39,183 bases of DNA from Thalassolituus sp. (GCA_006212115.1 PDUK01000026.1:1-39183), one strand, 5' to 3'. Shown: positions 26,123-34,651, numbered from the stretch's first letter. The notes: generated from the letters alone by a model not told the origin. Numbers and translations: made by a program.

Positions 26123-27166
26123 ATGAACATGGATAAAGGTTACGTATCTGCGGCATTGATCCGCCCGGTAATTGAAAATTCGGGTATCAGGTCGTTTGAT
26201 CAATTGTCAGAGCAGGATGCTGATATACAGCGCGTCGTTAAACAACTGAAAGATAACGATTGCCGCATCTCAATCGAAGAAGCCGACGCTCTCATATCAA
26301 AGTTAATACGCCAGTCTGGCAACGAAGCACTCTGCGTACACCCACCGCACAAGTTTAATACCCAGAGCAGCTGCCAGTTACAGAATCTATTTCTGTGCAG
26401 TAACACACTGCGCGAAGCCCTTTACTACATGGAGAAGTTCGCTCCCTTACTGAGTGACCTTCTTGAGGTGAACGTTACCCGCACACGTGAAGGCACTATC
26501 AAAGTCAAACTTCCGGTAGGCGATTCATCATACATGTCCGACCAACGTCATCGTTCGGAATTGATGTTGAGTGTACTGCTGAACTGGATGCGACAGCTTT
26601 GCGGCAATCGTCTGAACCTGCTGGGTATTAACCTTCCCTTCCCAGCAACTCAGTATCAGCAGACCCAGTCCCAATTGTGGAACACCAAGCTGAATTACAA
26701 CTCTGGTGAGTGCGCGATCCTGCTGAATGGAAATGCACTCGACGAAGGCCTGCATCACACCAACCCGCACATTCTGAATATGATGAAGCGGGAAGTAGAA
26801 GAGCAGTATCGCAAGCTGGCCCGCTCCGGATCATTGGCAGATCGTATCCGTAAAGCCCTTCTCCAAGAGAAGGTTCGCCTGAATGCCAATCAACAGGAAG
26901 TGGCAGCCTACTTCCACATCAGCGCGCGTACCCTGAACCGTCACCTGCATCGCGAAGACACGTCCCTGAAACAAATCGTCACTCAGGTACGTCTCGAGAT
27001 GGCGAAGAAAATGCTGACTGACTCCGAGGACCCGATCGAGCAGATTGCCCTCAACATCGGTCTGTCAGGGCGTCGTACTCTCGACCGCATTTTTATTAAA
27101 GAGATGAATATGTCTCCGGCGCAGTATCGCCAGCGGTACCGCCAGAAGCTGGCCATGATCCACTGA
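26123..27166 (+). CDS. AraC-family transcriptional regulator
   Basis: A 347-aa regulator, the third of this type in the window. The N-terminal 230 residues form an OruR-like sensing domain. The DNA-binding domain shows NQQEVAAYFHISARTLNRHL as the first helix-turn-helix and DPIEQIALNIGLSGRRTLDRIF as the second, where the usual GFxxxSxFxRxFK is altered to GLSGRRTLDRIFIKEM. That change in the second recognition helix suggests unusual DNA specificity. It lies 228 nt after the outer-membrane barrel gene on the same strand and may control it. A bidirectional terminator follows. Confidence 0.92.
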   Translation: MNMDKGYVSAALIRPVIENSGIRSFDQLSEQDADIQRVVKQLKDNDCRISIEEADALISKLIRQSGNEALCVHPPHKFNTQSSCQLQNLFLCSNTLREALYYMEKFAPLLSDLLEVNVTRTREGTIKVKLPVGDSSYMSDQRHRSELMLSVLLNWMRQLCGNRLNLLGINLPFPATQYQQTQSQLWNTKLNYNSGECAILLNGNALDEGLHHTNPHILNMMKREVEEQYRKLARSGSLADRIRKALLQEKVRLNANQQEVAAYFHISARTLNRHLHREDTSLKQIVTQVRLEMAKKMLTDSEDPIEQIALNIGLSGRRTLDRIFIKEMNMSPAQYRQRYRQKLAMIH

Positions 27167-27186
27167 TCCGCCGCACTTAAGCTCTG

Positions 27187-27215
27187 CAACCCAAGTCGGA
27201 ACCCGGCTTGGGTTG
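27187..27215. terminator. Bidirectional terminator between AraC and Nudix genes
   Basis: CAACCCAAGTCGG (27187-27199) pairs with CCGGCTTGGGTTG (27203-27215), 13 pairs with one G-T wobble and a 3-nt loop, then TGTTT on the plus strand. It lies between convergent stops. Confidence 0.75.
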
Positions 27216-27222
27216 TGTTTCC

Positions 27223-27768
27223 CTACGCCAGTCCCTTCAATCTTATCTGAGTCAGTGCCAACACTGATAACGCGTCGGTTATCCGCCCGTCCTGCGACAT
27301 CTGAAATGCTTCTTCGAAAGGAATCCGCCTGATAGTCAGGACTTCTGTCTCCTCCGGCTCAGACACCCCCTCAGTCAGCCCAGTCGCGACAAACAGAATG
27401 CCCTCTTCATCGGTGATGCAATTACTCAGATGTACCCGACTCAGTAGTGTCAGTGCGGTACATTGAAGACCGGTTTCCTCGCGCAACTCACGTATCGCGC
27501 AATCCTCAGCAGACTCGTTGACCGGGGCGCCTCCCATCGGGATCTCCCAATGATATTCATCGAGAGGAAACCGGTACTGCCCCACCAGCCATGTGTCGCC
27601 ATTATCCGATATAGGAACAACGCCAACCGCGCGATTCTTAAAGTGCACCTTACCGTATACGCCGGGATTACCCGCTGGATTAGTCACATCATGATGGTCA
27701 ACCCTGATCCAGGGGTTCTCATATTCAGTACTGACATCATTAACAACCCAAGGGTTTTTCTCACTCAT
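27223..27768 (-). CDS. Nudix hydrolase, ADP-ribose pyrophosphatase-like
   Basis: A 181-aa cytoplasmic Nudix enzyme. The full Nudix box is present at residues 79-101 (G-x5-E-x7-RELREETGL), with the N-terminal ENPWIRVDHHDV strand pair and the VVPISDNGDTWLVGQYRFP segment typical of ADP-ribose/ADP-sugar pyrophosphatases. It overlaps the rhombosortase 3' end by 8 bp, so the two are likely coupled in translation. Whether this reflects a shared function or simple gene packing is unknown. Confidence 0.93.
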   Translation of the reverse strand: MSEKNPWVVNDVSTEYENPWIRVDHHDVTNPAGNPGVYGKVHFKNRAVGVVPISDNGDTWLVGQYRFPLDEYHWEIPMGGAPVNESAEDCAIRELREETGLQCTALTLLSRVHLSNCITDEEGILFVATGLTEGVSEPEETEVLTIRRIPFEEAFQMSQDGRITDALSVLALTQIRLKGLA

Positions 27769-28339
27769 CTCGATTCCTGATATAGCGTGTCATCATCCAG
27801 ACAGCGACCCAGATCAAGCCGGCCATTGCACCGTACAGGTGAGACCTTGCCTCTGTTCGCCCGCCGACCATCTCAACGTTTGCCATGTCATCATAGTAAC
27901 CCGTCTGTTCCCAAAGCACTTTTGAAACAATAACAAGGCCAACCACCCATCTGACTTTTACGCTGTAAAACGGTGACGGCGCGATCGCCACCAACATGGC
28001 ACCATGCAACGCCCCTGATAAGCCAACGTAGTAATTCAGATCTTCAGCCCAAAGCCACAACCCCACCCCCGTAAACGCGATGAGCCAAAACCAGGCTACT
28101 ATCTGAAAAGCAATGGGAGTGCGGGGAGAAGCAACGTAACCAGCGAGTGCCAGCGCCGCCAGGTTAAGTAAAAGGTGTCCGTAAGACAGGTGAACGAAAT
28201 GGGAGGATACAGTTCGCCACCACTCTCCATTTGCGATCGCAGAGCGATCAAAACGAAGCGTTTCTGTGGCCGAATCGCCAGCGAGAAAGGCAAGCACGCA
28301 AACAACGCCAATGCCTATCCAGACACTATAAGATTTCAA
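27761..28339 (-). CDS. rrtA: Rhombosortase
   Basis: A 192-aa rhomboid-family intramembrane protease of the rhombosortase type, which cleaves the GlyGly-CTERM tail of partner proteins so they can be released or lipidated and passed on to type II secretion. Catalytic Ser108 is in GLSGALHGA with His112 next, and the second catalytic His167 is in ARSHLYGAMAG; HLLLNL is the rhomboid helix-2 motif (55-60). About six membrane helices are visible. The start is TTG 28339: GGGAG lies 6 nt upstream and no ATG exists before residue 115. The presumed substrate is the gene directly upstream. The ribosome-binding site sits in a hairpin. Confidence 0.92.
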   Translation of the reverse strand: MKSYSVWIGIGVVCVLAFLAGDSATETLRFDRSAIANGEWWRTVSSHFVHLSYGHLLLNLAALALAGYVASPRTPIAFQIVAWFWLIAFTGVGLWLWAEDLNYYVGLSGALHGAMLVAIAPSPFYSVKVRWVVGLVIVSKVLWEQTGYYDDMANVEMVGGRTEARSHLYGAMAGLIWVAVWMMTRYIRNRDE

Positions 28340-28344
28340 GTCAG

Positions 28345-28370
28345 ACTCCCACTCCCCAACGACTGGGAGT
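28345..28370 (-). promoter_or_regulatory. Hairpin covering the rhombosortase ribosome-binding site
   Basis: Plus-strand ACTCCCA (28345-28351) and TGGGAGT (28364-28370) pair with a 12-nt loop, a 7-bp stem, in the 34-nt gap between the protease stop and the rhombosortase TTG start. On the minus strand the 3' arm contains the GGGAG Shine-Dalgarno, so folding would hide it. It could keep rhombosortase translation low or tied to passing ribosomes. Confidence 0.5.
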
Positions 28371-28373
28371 GTA

Positions 28374-30443
28374 TCACCGTTTGAGTCTGAACCTGAGTAG
28401 CAATGCTGATAGCAGGATCAGCAAGAAGGACACAGACCCGCCTCCTGAGGAAGAAGACGACGATGAAGAAGAGGAAGCTGAAGAACTGCTCGTCGTTGGC
28501 GCACGTTCAATCGGCGTGTCACTGCTGCTCACCAGTAGCTTCACTGACAGATCGAAGCTGGCAGTTGAGAACACATAATCAAGACGCTCCTTCACTTTAG
28601 TTTTGCCACTGGGCTCACCCTGGATATCGACCAGAAAAGGAGCATGCTGGCCATAAGGCTCACTGATAATCTGGAGAAACACCGTATCGACGGGAATATC
28701 GGGAGGGGTGTCAAACAACAACCGGTTCCAGCCTTCCTGTACCGAAGCTACTTTGCGCGCTAGGCGACCTTCCCCCGAGTAACTCGAAGCACTGGTGTAA
28801 ATACCAAACTCCACCTCACCCGCTCCGTGGGCAAAAAAGTCGATACCATCAATACTGAGAATGTTGCTGGTGACTGGTACGGTGACCAGCGCATAGCCGT
28901 CGCTGCCATAGTCGCCCCATGTCGCATTTGCAGGCACTTCATCGTATCCGAATGCGAATCCTTTCGGGGTGACTGATGAAGCCACATTCAGTTGCGCGGT
29001 ATCTCCCGAGGAAACTGCAGTGAGTGTTACTTTGCCGTCAGCGAGAGAGACGGTTTCAGCAGCGTCGATCATGATGCCGCTACTGTCCGTATCGATGCCG
29101 GTTCCCTGATGATCAGACTCAGCAAGAACAAGGCGATCGGAATGTCGTGCAGTCAAACTGGACAGGGCTCCAAAACCGCGCCAGTCATCAACTTCGGTAA
29201 CCATTAGGCCTTCAGACGGCAAACCACTGTCGTAACCGTGACGCGCACGGTTCTCAACCATCAGGCGCTTACCGTGCCTGTACTCATCAAGATCTATACG
29301 TAGAACATCACCGCCTTGATCCGCAGAGTCGAGGAAGATGCCACCCGTATCGGTCACGCTGTCGGTAAATCCAAGAAACTCTCTTGACCAACCAATCAAA
29401 TGTGCGGGGCGGTCTCCGGCGTTGCCCCCACCGGCATTCCAGATACCAAAACTCATCAACCCCCAGCGGCCAATAGACTCACCAAGACCAATACTCTCGT
29501 ACAGATCAGGAAGGTCGAACAGCAGGTGCCCCAACTCATGCGCCATTAACCCAATCGTTGCCATATGCTGCTCGTGCTGTTCGCCAAACATGGTGTATTC
29601 CGAGATCCAGACCCCACCAGTATTGACGGCGGACACAGATGACTTATGTGCCCAAACCCTTGGGTGAGTCGTCGCAGAGCTCGCGTACGCCTGTTCGAAA
29701 CCGGCCACCAAGATGACCACACCCAACTCTGAGGGATCGAGCCACGAGTCACCGTTGCGATCATAAGAACTGAGGTTCAGCTTTCCATCGAGTGCATTGA
29801 GTGCCGTCGTAACCAATGCACGACTCTGACTGCCGTATGCCGAACCAAAATTGGGATGTGCACTGGAAAGAGTAAGGCGAATTATACCGTCGCCAGCAGT
29901 ACCGTCCGTTTCTGCCGCAGGAGTGACCCGGAACTGTTGCCCCGAACCTTCGAGAAAATAAGACGAAACACTGTCGTCAGCGCCGAAGATCCGAGTGGAC
30001 ACGTCCGCATCACTGTATTCGAATCCCTGATCCGAGAATTCAACACGCACCACAAGCAGCGGCTGCTCGTGTTGGCCACCTTTGTATCGATATGGAGTTC
30101 TGGTTGGTGCGGAAGCCTGTGCAGAAACCGTTTGCTGGCTGGTCTGTCGTGGCTGTTTTTCCGCAGAGTCGTTGTAAGAGGCAGCGCGACCAAACTCTTC
30201 GCCAGTACTAACTGCATAGCGGTTGTCGACCAAACGGGCGACGTAATACGTGCCTTCTTGCTCCACCAAATATCGACCGTCGCTTTCGAGGCGTAGATAA
30301 GGAGCAGATCGTGAGCCTAGAAGCTTAACAACGTGGCTGGAACCATCAGCAAGTTTGAGCAAGGCAGTTTCTAGTGCAGGTGGTACCTGTGCCAGAGCGC
30401 TCTGGACAAGCAGAGCAATCAGCAGCAATGAAAATCGGCGCAT
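28374..30443 (-). CDS. M6-type metalloprotease with GlyGly-CTERM tail
   Basis: A 689-aa secreted zinc protease. It has a signal peptide (cut near QSALA), a prodomain to about residue 120, and an M6-family catalytic domain with the HELGH zinc motif (His302, Glu303, His306), followed by PDLYE. A beta-rich region follows, then a pure Ser-rich linker (about 644-663) and the terminal sorting tag: GGG, a hydrophobic helix (VSFLLILLSALLL), and RFRLKR. That tripartite end is the GlyGly-CTERM signal for rhombosortase, whose gene is next downstream. ATG 30443 is used; the frame's earlier TTG has no support. It is probably exported by type II secretion; no secretion genes lie in the window. Confidence 0.93.
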   Translation of the reverse strand: MRRFSLLLIALLVQSALAQVPPALETALLKLADGSSHVVKLLGSRSAPYLRLESDGRYLVEQEGTYYVARLVDNRYAVSTGEEFGRAASYNDSAEKQPRQTSQQTVSAQASAPTRTPYRYKGGQHEQPLLVVRVEFSDQGFEYSDADVSTRIFGADDSVSSYFLEGSGQQFRVTPAAETDGTAGDGIIRLTLSSAHPNFGSAYGSQSRALVTTALNALDGKLNLSSYDRNGDSWLDPSELGVVILVAGFEQAYASSATTHPRVWAHKSSVSAVNTGGVWISEYTMFGEQHEQHMATIGLMAHELGHLLFDLPDLYESIGLGESIGRWGLMSFGIWNAGGGNAGDRPAHLIGWSREFLGFTDSVTDTGGIFLDSADQGGDVLRIDLDEYRHGKRLMVENRARHGYDSGLPSEGLMVTEVDDWRGFGALSSLTARHSDRLVLAESDHQGTGIDTDSSGIMIDAAETVSLADGKVTLTAVSSGDTAQLNVASSVTPKGFAFGYDEVPANATWGDYGSDGYALVTVPVTSNILSIDGIDFFAHGAGEVEFGIYTSASSYSGEGRLARKVASVQEGWNRLLFDTPPDIPVDTVFLQIISEPYGQHAPFLVDIQGEPSGKTKVKERLDYVFSTASFDLSVKLLVSSSDTPIERAPTTSSSSASSSSSSSSSSGGGSVSFLLILLSALLLRFRLKR

Positions 30444-30617
30444 TAGCGGGCCCAATAATAACGTCTCATATCTTAACTTAGACGCTGTTGGCCCGTTCTG
30501 CAGCAGCGCGTAACAAGTTCACACAAACTCACTACTGCGCAGCAACACAAGGCTGGAAATGTAATTTGAACAGTTGGTCAGGATATTTTTAATCTTCCCG
30601 TCATAGCATGACAGAAA

Positions 30618-30992
30618 TCAGAGATATCCGAGCTTACCGAGCCGCTTCTCCAGATACGCAATGATTGCTTCTGGGCTGTAGATCCACCGGTCTCCGGACT
30701 TGGTACAGATACGCAAACACGGCACCCGGCTCTCACCGCCGCCATTGACCAGCTCATTGCGGTACGCGTCGGCGCGCTCAACCTCCTTGGTAACGGGGTG
30801 CAGACCCGCTCGCTCAACATACCTTTTCACGGTAATGGAAGAAGGACATTGGCTGGAATAGTAGAGGTGCATCCGCCGAGATTCTCGGTTCAGCACGGTC
30901 TGCTCTTCGGCGGGACGTTCGATTGGCTTCACTGGGACAAGTCGATCGACCAAACCCAATGTTTTACCTTTGATATGTCTCGTCAGATTCAT
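30618..30992 (-). CDS. Glutaredoxin-like protein with CPSS motif
   Basis: A 124-aa protein with a short amphipathic N-terminal segment and a glutaredoxin/GST-N fold. The redox motif is CPSS (Cys49-Ser52) in place of the usual CPxC, and the cis-proline is in SRVPCLRI (Pro91). GGGESRVPCLRI with IYSPEAIIAYLEKRL matches the pseudomonad group of glutaredoxin-like proteins. A monothiol active site favours glutathionylated substrates over dithiol exchange. The frame reaches upstream to ATG 31097, but family comparison from memory favours ATG 30992; neither start has a good ribosome-binding site. Confidence 0.8.
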   Translation of the reverse strand: MNLTRHIKGKTLGLVDRLVPVKPIERPAEEQTVLNRESRRMHLYYSSQCPSSITVKRYVERAGLHPVTKEVERADAYRNELVNGGGESRVPCLRICTKSGDRWIYSPEAIIAYLEKRLGKLGYL

Positions 30993-31133
30993 AACTACGT
31001 CATGGGACCTATGGTCTGATTCTGAAAAAACGGGGGCTGACTTCGCCCTGCCGCTGACGAGCAGAAACACTGCATCGACAGCGGGCATTCTATTCATACA
31101 AGAACAGAATACCAGCCCGAATTGAAAAATTTA

Positions 31134-31165
31134 GAAACAAAATCTGCCAATCATTATCCGATTGG
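31134..31165 (-). terminator. Hairpin and T-rich tract after the lepB unit
   Basis: On the minus strand CCAATC pairs with GATTGG (plus 31147-31152 and 31160-31165), a 6-bp stem with 7-nt loop, then CAGATTTTGTTT. It overlaps the stop of the 37-aa gene and would end the lepB transcript. Confidence 0.5.
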
Positions 31166-31267
31166 TGAGTGATTAACCAAGACGACACCCAACATCATCA
31201 CCAGCATGGTGATAACCAGCAGCCAACGCGATTGTCGACAGAACTTACAGGGCTTCTTTCTCGTCAT
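31154..31267 (-). CDS. 37-aa CxxC single-span membrane peptide, unknown
   Basis: A 37-codon frame begins 3 nt after the lepB stop; the GAG in the last lepB codon is a plausible ribosome-binding site 6 nt before the ATG. The peptide has a basic start (TRKK), a Cys-x-x-Cys pair (Cys7, Cys10), more basic residues, then a single hydrophobic helix of about 17 residues (15-31) and a short tail. The charge pattern predicts a cytoplasmic CxxC head (inside-positive). It resembles no family I know. The tight spacing to lepB and the orderly layout argue for a real gene; a CxxC head might bind zinc or iron. Confidence 0.55.
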   Translation of the reverse strand: MTRKKPCKFCRQSRWLLVITMLVMMLGVVLVNHSPIG

Positions 31268-31270
31268 TGC

Positions 31271-32101
31271 TTACTCGATTACTTTTACACGATCAAACGA
31301 TGGCAGACTGGTCCAGGACTCCCAGTGCATCCATACAGCAACCGCTTTACCCACAATATTTTTTTCAGGGACAAAACCCCACATGCGACTGTCGCCACTG
31401 TTACCGCGATTGTCACCCATCATAAAGTAGTGTCCTTCTGGTACCGTCCACTCCCCTTGCGGGCCGCCGTTTAATACGGTCTGACCTGTTAAGTGGTTAC
31501 GTTGCGGAATCCATTTGATCTCGGGCGTGGCGGCGTCCAGAGTCTCTTCAGCGACCACCATAGTCGGCGCATAGGAAGGTCGGCCGCCCAGTACTTCTGT
31601 CGGCACAGGTTCACCATTCACCGTTAATCTTAGATCACGATACACAATGTGATCTCCCGGCAATCCAATCACGCGCTTAATAAAGTAACGGGAATCCTCT
31701 GGTGGAAAGAACACCATCACATCTCCCCGCTCAGGTTCATCCACCGGGATAATCGTTGAGCCGTTTCCCGGCACCCGTAATCCGTAACTGAATTTACTGA
31801 CCAGAATAAAGTCACCGACCTGTAGCCCCGGTTCCATCGAGCCTGACGGAATCTGGAAAGGCTCGAACAGAAACGAACGGAGTACAAAAACCAACGCCAA
31901 TACCGGAAAGAATTGCTTTGACTGGTCAATCAGAAAAGGCTCTTTGGTAGCCTCGAGGATAGCTTCCTCGTCCGCACCGCCTTGTTCCAGTTCCGCAACT
32001 TTCGCAAGGCGCTTCTTACGCAGGAAAAGTCGGTCAAGTACAACTATCAAACCGGTCAGACCGGTTGCCACCATAAGAATCAGGGGTAAATCGAGTTCCA
32101 T
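31271..32101 (-). CDS. lepB: Signal peptidase I
   Basis: A 276-aa inner-membrane protease that removes signal peptides. Two N-terminal membrane helices frame a charged cytoplasmic loop (KKRLAKVAELEQ). The catalytic serine is Ser88 in PSGSMEPGL and the lysine Lys142 in FIKRVIGLPGD, close to E. coli Ser90/Lys145; the closing signature GDNRGNSGDSR is intact. ATG 32101 fits the family start; a TTG eight codons earlier has no ribosome-binding site. Unlike the common lepA-lepB-rnc order, it stands alone here, followed only by a 37-aa membrane peptide. Confidence 0.97.
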   Translation of the reverse strand: MELDLPLILMVATGLTGLIVVLDRLFLRKKRLAKVAELEQGGADEEAILEATKEPFLIDQSKQFFPVLALVFVLRSFLFEPFQIPSGSMEPGLQVGDFILVSKFSYGLRVPGNGSTIIPVDEPERGDVMVFFPPEDSRYFIKRVIGLPGDHIVYRDLRLTVNGEPVPTEVLGGRPSYAPTMVVAEETLDAATPEIKWIPQRNHLTGQTVLNGGPQGEWTVPEGHYFMMGDNRGNSGDSRMWGFVPEKNIVGKAVAVWMHWESWTSLPSFDRVKVIE

Positions 32102-32283
32102 AAAAATGTCATATTCCTGCTGCAAGCTTACGCTAGACTGGAGACCGACTGTCGTGGCTGTGACACGTACGTTAGGACTCTGTCCGCTGTGATGTCTGGC
32201 ATTCTAACTGGCGGTGTTATTGATAGCCACCTGAAACCGTTCGTCACACAGTCCAAACCGTGCAGAGGCAGGTAAACGTTCCA

Positions 32284-33312
32284 ATGACTCGAATCCGTAC
32301 CCGTGAGGGTATCGAACTGGCCTATGAAAGCTTAGGCCCTGAAGACGCCCCCGCCGTCATTTTAATCATGGGGCTGGGCGCTCAGATGCACGTCTGGCCA
32401 ACATCTCTTTGCAACCGCTTAGTCGAAGCAGGATACAGAGTCATCCGTTTTGACAACCGGGATACTGGACGCTCCACAGCGCTGGACGACCACGGTAACC
32501 CGAGTTTAATCAGAGTCTGGCTGGGGCGACGGTTAAAGCGTAACCCCAAAGTTCCGTACACGTTAAAAGACATGTCCCGGGATGTTCTGGCCCTGATGAA
32601 CGAACTCGACATACCAAGCGCCCACCTTGTCGGTGCCTCAATGGGTGGGATGATCGCGCAGATATTAGCGGCCCAGAAACGGAAACGGGTGCGCAGCCTG
32701 ACGTCTATCATGTCTTCCGCGTCTGCACCTCGCGTCCCCGTCAGTCAATTACAGGTTATGTTGAAACTCGCCAGGCGACCGCTGCAGCGTGATCGTGAAG
32801 AGCATTTCCGCTACATCGCACGTATGAGCGAAGTGATCGGCAGTCCCGGCTATCCCATGTCGGATAAAGAAATTCAGCGTTTGGCGGAAACCAGCTGGGA
32901 GCGCACATCCAGTCCGATGGGGTTCAAGCGTCAACTCGTTGCCATTACTCACGCCGGTGACCGCCGTCGCTTACTGCAAAAAATCAAAGCGCGCACGCTG
33001 GTGATACACGGAGCAGACGACCCGCTGATACCGGTCACAATGGGAATCGAAACTGCCTCGCTGATCCGCAAGGCCAAACTCAGGGTCATCACCGGCATGG
33101 GTCATGATTTCCCTGAGGCACTGGTACCGCGTTTAAGCCGCTTACTGATCAAGCATCTGAGTAAAGCAGAACAGGACTGGCAAAAGAAAATCAGTAAAAA
33201 GCGGTTAGGGAAAAAGACCGAAGCTCAGCGCGACCTCTCTCAAATCGACTCGACACAGATCGACTCAAACGGTCACAGTGATCCCGTAGGTTGGCTGGAA
33301 CCTCTGGATTAG
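32284..33312 (+). CDS. Alpha/beta hydrolase
   Basis: A 342-aa alpha/beta-fold hydrolase. The nucleophile elbow is GASMGG (Ser119), with oxyanion-region GLGAQMHVW upstream, Asp in IHGADDPLIP and His in GMGHDFP, the usual catalytic triad order. FDNRDTGRS is characteristic of the group near haloperoxidase/esterase-like hydrolases. The last 40 residues are polar and Asp/Ser-rich. ATG 32284 is preferred (AGG about 11 nt upstream); a GTG at 32260 is an alternative. It is divergent from lepB and convergent with the dGTPase gene. The substrate is unknown. Confidence 0.9.
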   Translation: MTRIRTREGIELAYESLGPEDAPAVILIMGLGAQMHVWPTSLCNRLVEAGYRVIRFDNRDTGRSTALDDHGNPSLIRVWLGRRLKRNPKVPYTLKDMSRDVLALMNELDIPSAHLVGASMGGMIAQILAAQKRKRVRSLTSIMSSASAPRVPVSQLQVMLKLARRPLQRDREEHFRYIARMSEVIGSPGYPMSDKEIQRLAETSWERTSSPMGFKRQLVAITHAGDRRRLLQKIKARTLVIHGADDPLIPVTMGIETASLIRKAKLRVITGMGHDFPEALVPRLSRLLIKHLSKAEQDWQKKISKKRLGKKTEAQRDLSQIDSTQIDSNGHSDPVGWLEPLD

Positions 33313-33322
33313 CTGCGCAGCC

Positions 33323-34651
33323 TCAATCGGGCTGATAACCGCTGAACTGCCGTGCCATTTCCGCGGCATAGCTGTCCGTCATGCCCGATATAAAGTCGAG
33401 CGCGCGCATGTAAGCCTCGTACAAATCCCAGTCCGAAGCGGGAGCCGAGCGGCCCATCAATTCAATGATACGACGATTCCGGAAGGTTGCCTTACCCGAA
33501 GTAACACACTCACGTACTGCACCAAGAAAGTTCTCAAGCAGAACCGCGAGGGTGGCATATGAGCCCACCTCAATTGCTAGCTTGCGGCTGTCGTTAAATA
33601 TTCGTTCACGTGCCATCGACTTTGCACCCTCAACCAGGCTTTTCACCTCGTCAGGACAGTAATCAATAATGCTTCCTTCGAGAGCACCGGCCAGTAATGC
33701 CTGCTGCTGCCGGATAAATGCAGAAGCCACGGCATTCACCATCGCCTCCATTGCCTGACCTCTGAGAATCTGTAAGCGGCGGCGAGGGTTATCCGCTTTT
33801 TCGAGGTCATCCAGAATCTGCTCCCACTGCTCACTCAGGAGTGGCTGAATCAAAGCCTCGACTTCCTCATAGCGCAGCAGGCCCAGTTCGATACCATCTT
33901 CGAGGTCAATCAATCCGTAGCAAATATCGTCAGCGGCCTCGAGCAGGTACACCAAAGGATGACGACACCACGCGTTCTTGCCAGTCGGCAACAACCCAAG
34001 AGTAGAAGCGACCTCTTTAAGAATAGGCAGCTCAGTTTCGAAACAGCCGAATTTTTTACGCTCATTACGCGCAACATAATCCACCGTCCAGGGGTACTTC
34101 AGAAACGCACCTAACGTGCCGTATGTGAGGCGCATACCGCCCTCAAAGCGGTGATACTCAACCTGAGTGACAATCCGCAACCCTTGGGCATTACCTTCGA
34201 ATGTCTGTAAGTCGGAGATCTGATTGGCAGACAACCCCTGAAGCAAGTGCGCATTCTTTTCATCGACAAAAAAGTGTCGGATCGCATCTTCTCCGGTATG
34301 ACCGTAGGGAGGATTGCCAATATCGTGAGCCAGACAGGCTGCCTGAACCATGGCTCCAATATCACTGGGGTCCACATGATCCGGTAATTCTTGTCCAAGC
34401 ATCTGTCCGACTCGTATACCCAGCGAACGACCAACACAGCCGACTTCCAAACTGTGGGTCAAGCGAGTGTGAACATGATCGTTCTCACTAAGGGGATGAA
34501 CCTGCGTTTTACGGTCGAGGCGACGAAACGCCGAGGAAAAAATAATACGGTCGTAATCTTTGTGAAATGGCGTACGTCCACTTTCCAGAGCAAGGCTTCC
34601 CTGTTGCTCACCAAACCGTACTGGTGAGAGCAACTTCTCCCAGTTCATCAT
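33323..34651 (-). CDS. dgt: dGTPase-like HD-domain protein
   Basis: A 442-aa HD-superfamily nucleotide triphosphohydrolase. The start carries the typical GRTPFHKDYDRIIFSSAFRRL, followed by HTRLTHSLEV (first metal His) and AHDIGNPPYGHTGE (HD pair). It hydrolyses dGTP, or other dNTPs, to nucleoside and triphosphate. ATG 34651 has AGGAG 9 nt upstream; the GTG eight codons earlier lacks one. A complete C-terminal helical region is present. It is divergent from an RND exporter, with direct repeats in between. Confidence 0.93.
   Translation of the reverse strand: MMNWEKLLSPVRFGEQQGSLALESGRTPFHKDYDRIIFSSAFRRLDRKTQVHPLSENDHVHTRLTHSLEVGCVGRSLGIRVGQMLGQELPDHVDPSDIGAMVQAACLAHDIGNPPYGHTGEDAIRHFFVDEKNAHLLQGLSANQISDLQTFEGNAQGLRIVTQVEYHRFEGGMRLTYGTLGAFLKYPWTVDYVARNERKKFGCFETELPILKEVASTLGLLPTGKNAWCRHPLVYLLEAADDICYGLIDLEDGIELGLLRYEEVEALIQPLLSEQWEQILDDLEKADNPRRRLQILRGQAMEAMVNAVASAFIRQQQALLAGALEGSIIDYCPDEVKSLVEGAKSMARERIFNDSRKLAIEVGSYATLAVLLENFLGAVRECVTSGKATFRNRRIIELMGRSAPASDWDLYEAYMRALDFISGMTDSYAAEMARQFSGYQPD

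Noticed and set aside
28231..28578. Open frame on the plus strand rich in Asp/Glu over the protease tail
   Set aside because: It is the opposite strand of the protease's Ser-rich linker; the acidic run is simply the complement of Ser codons.
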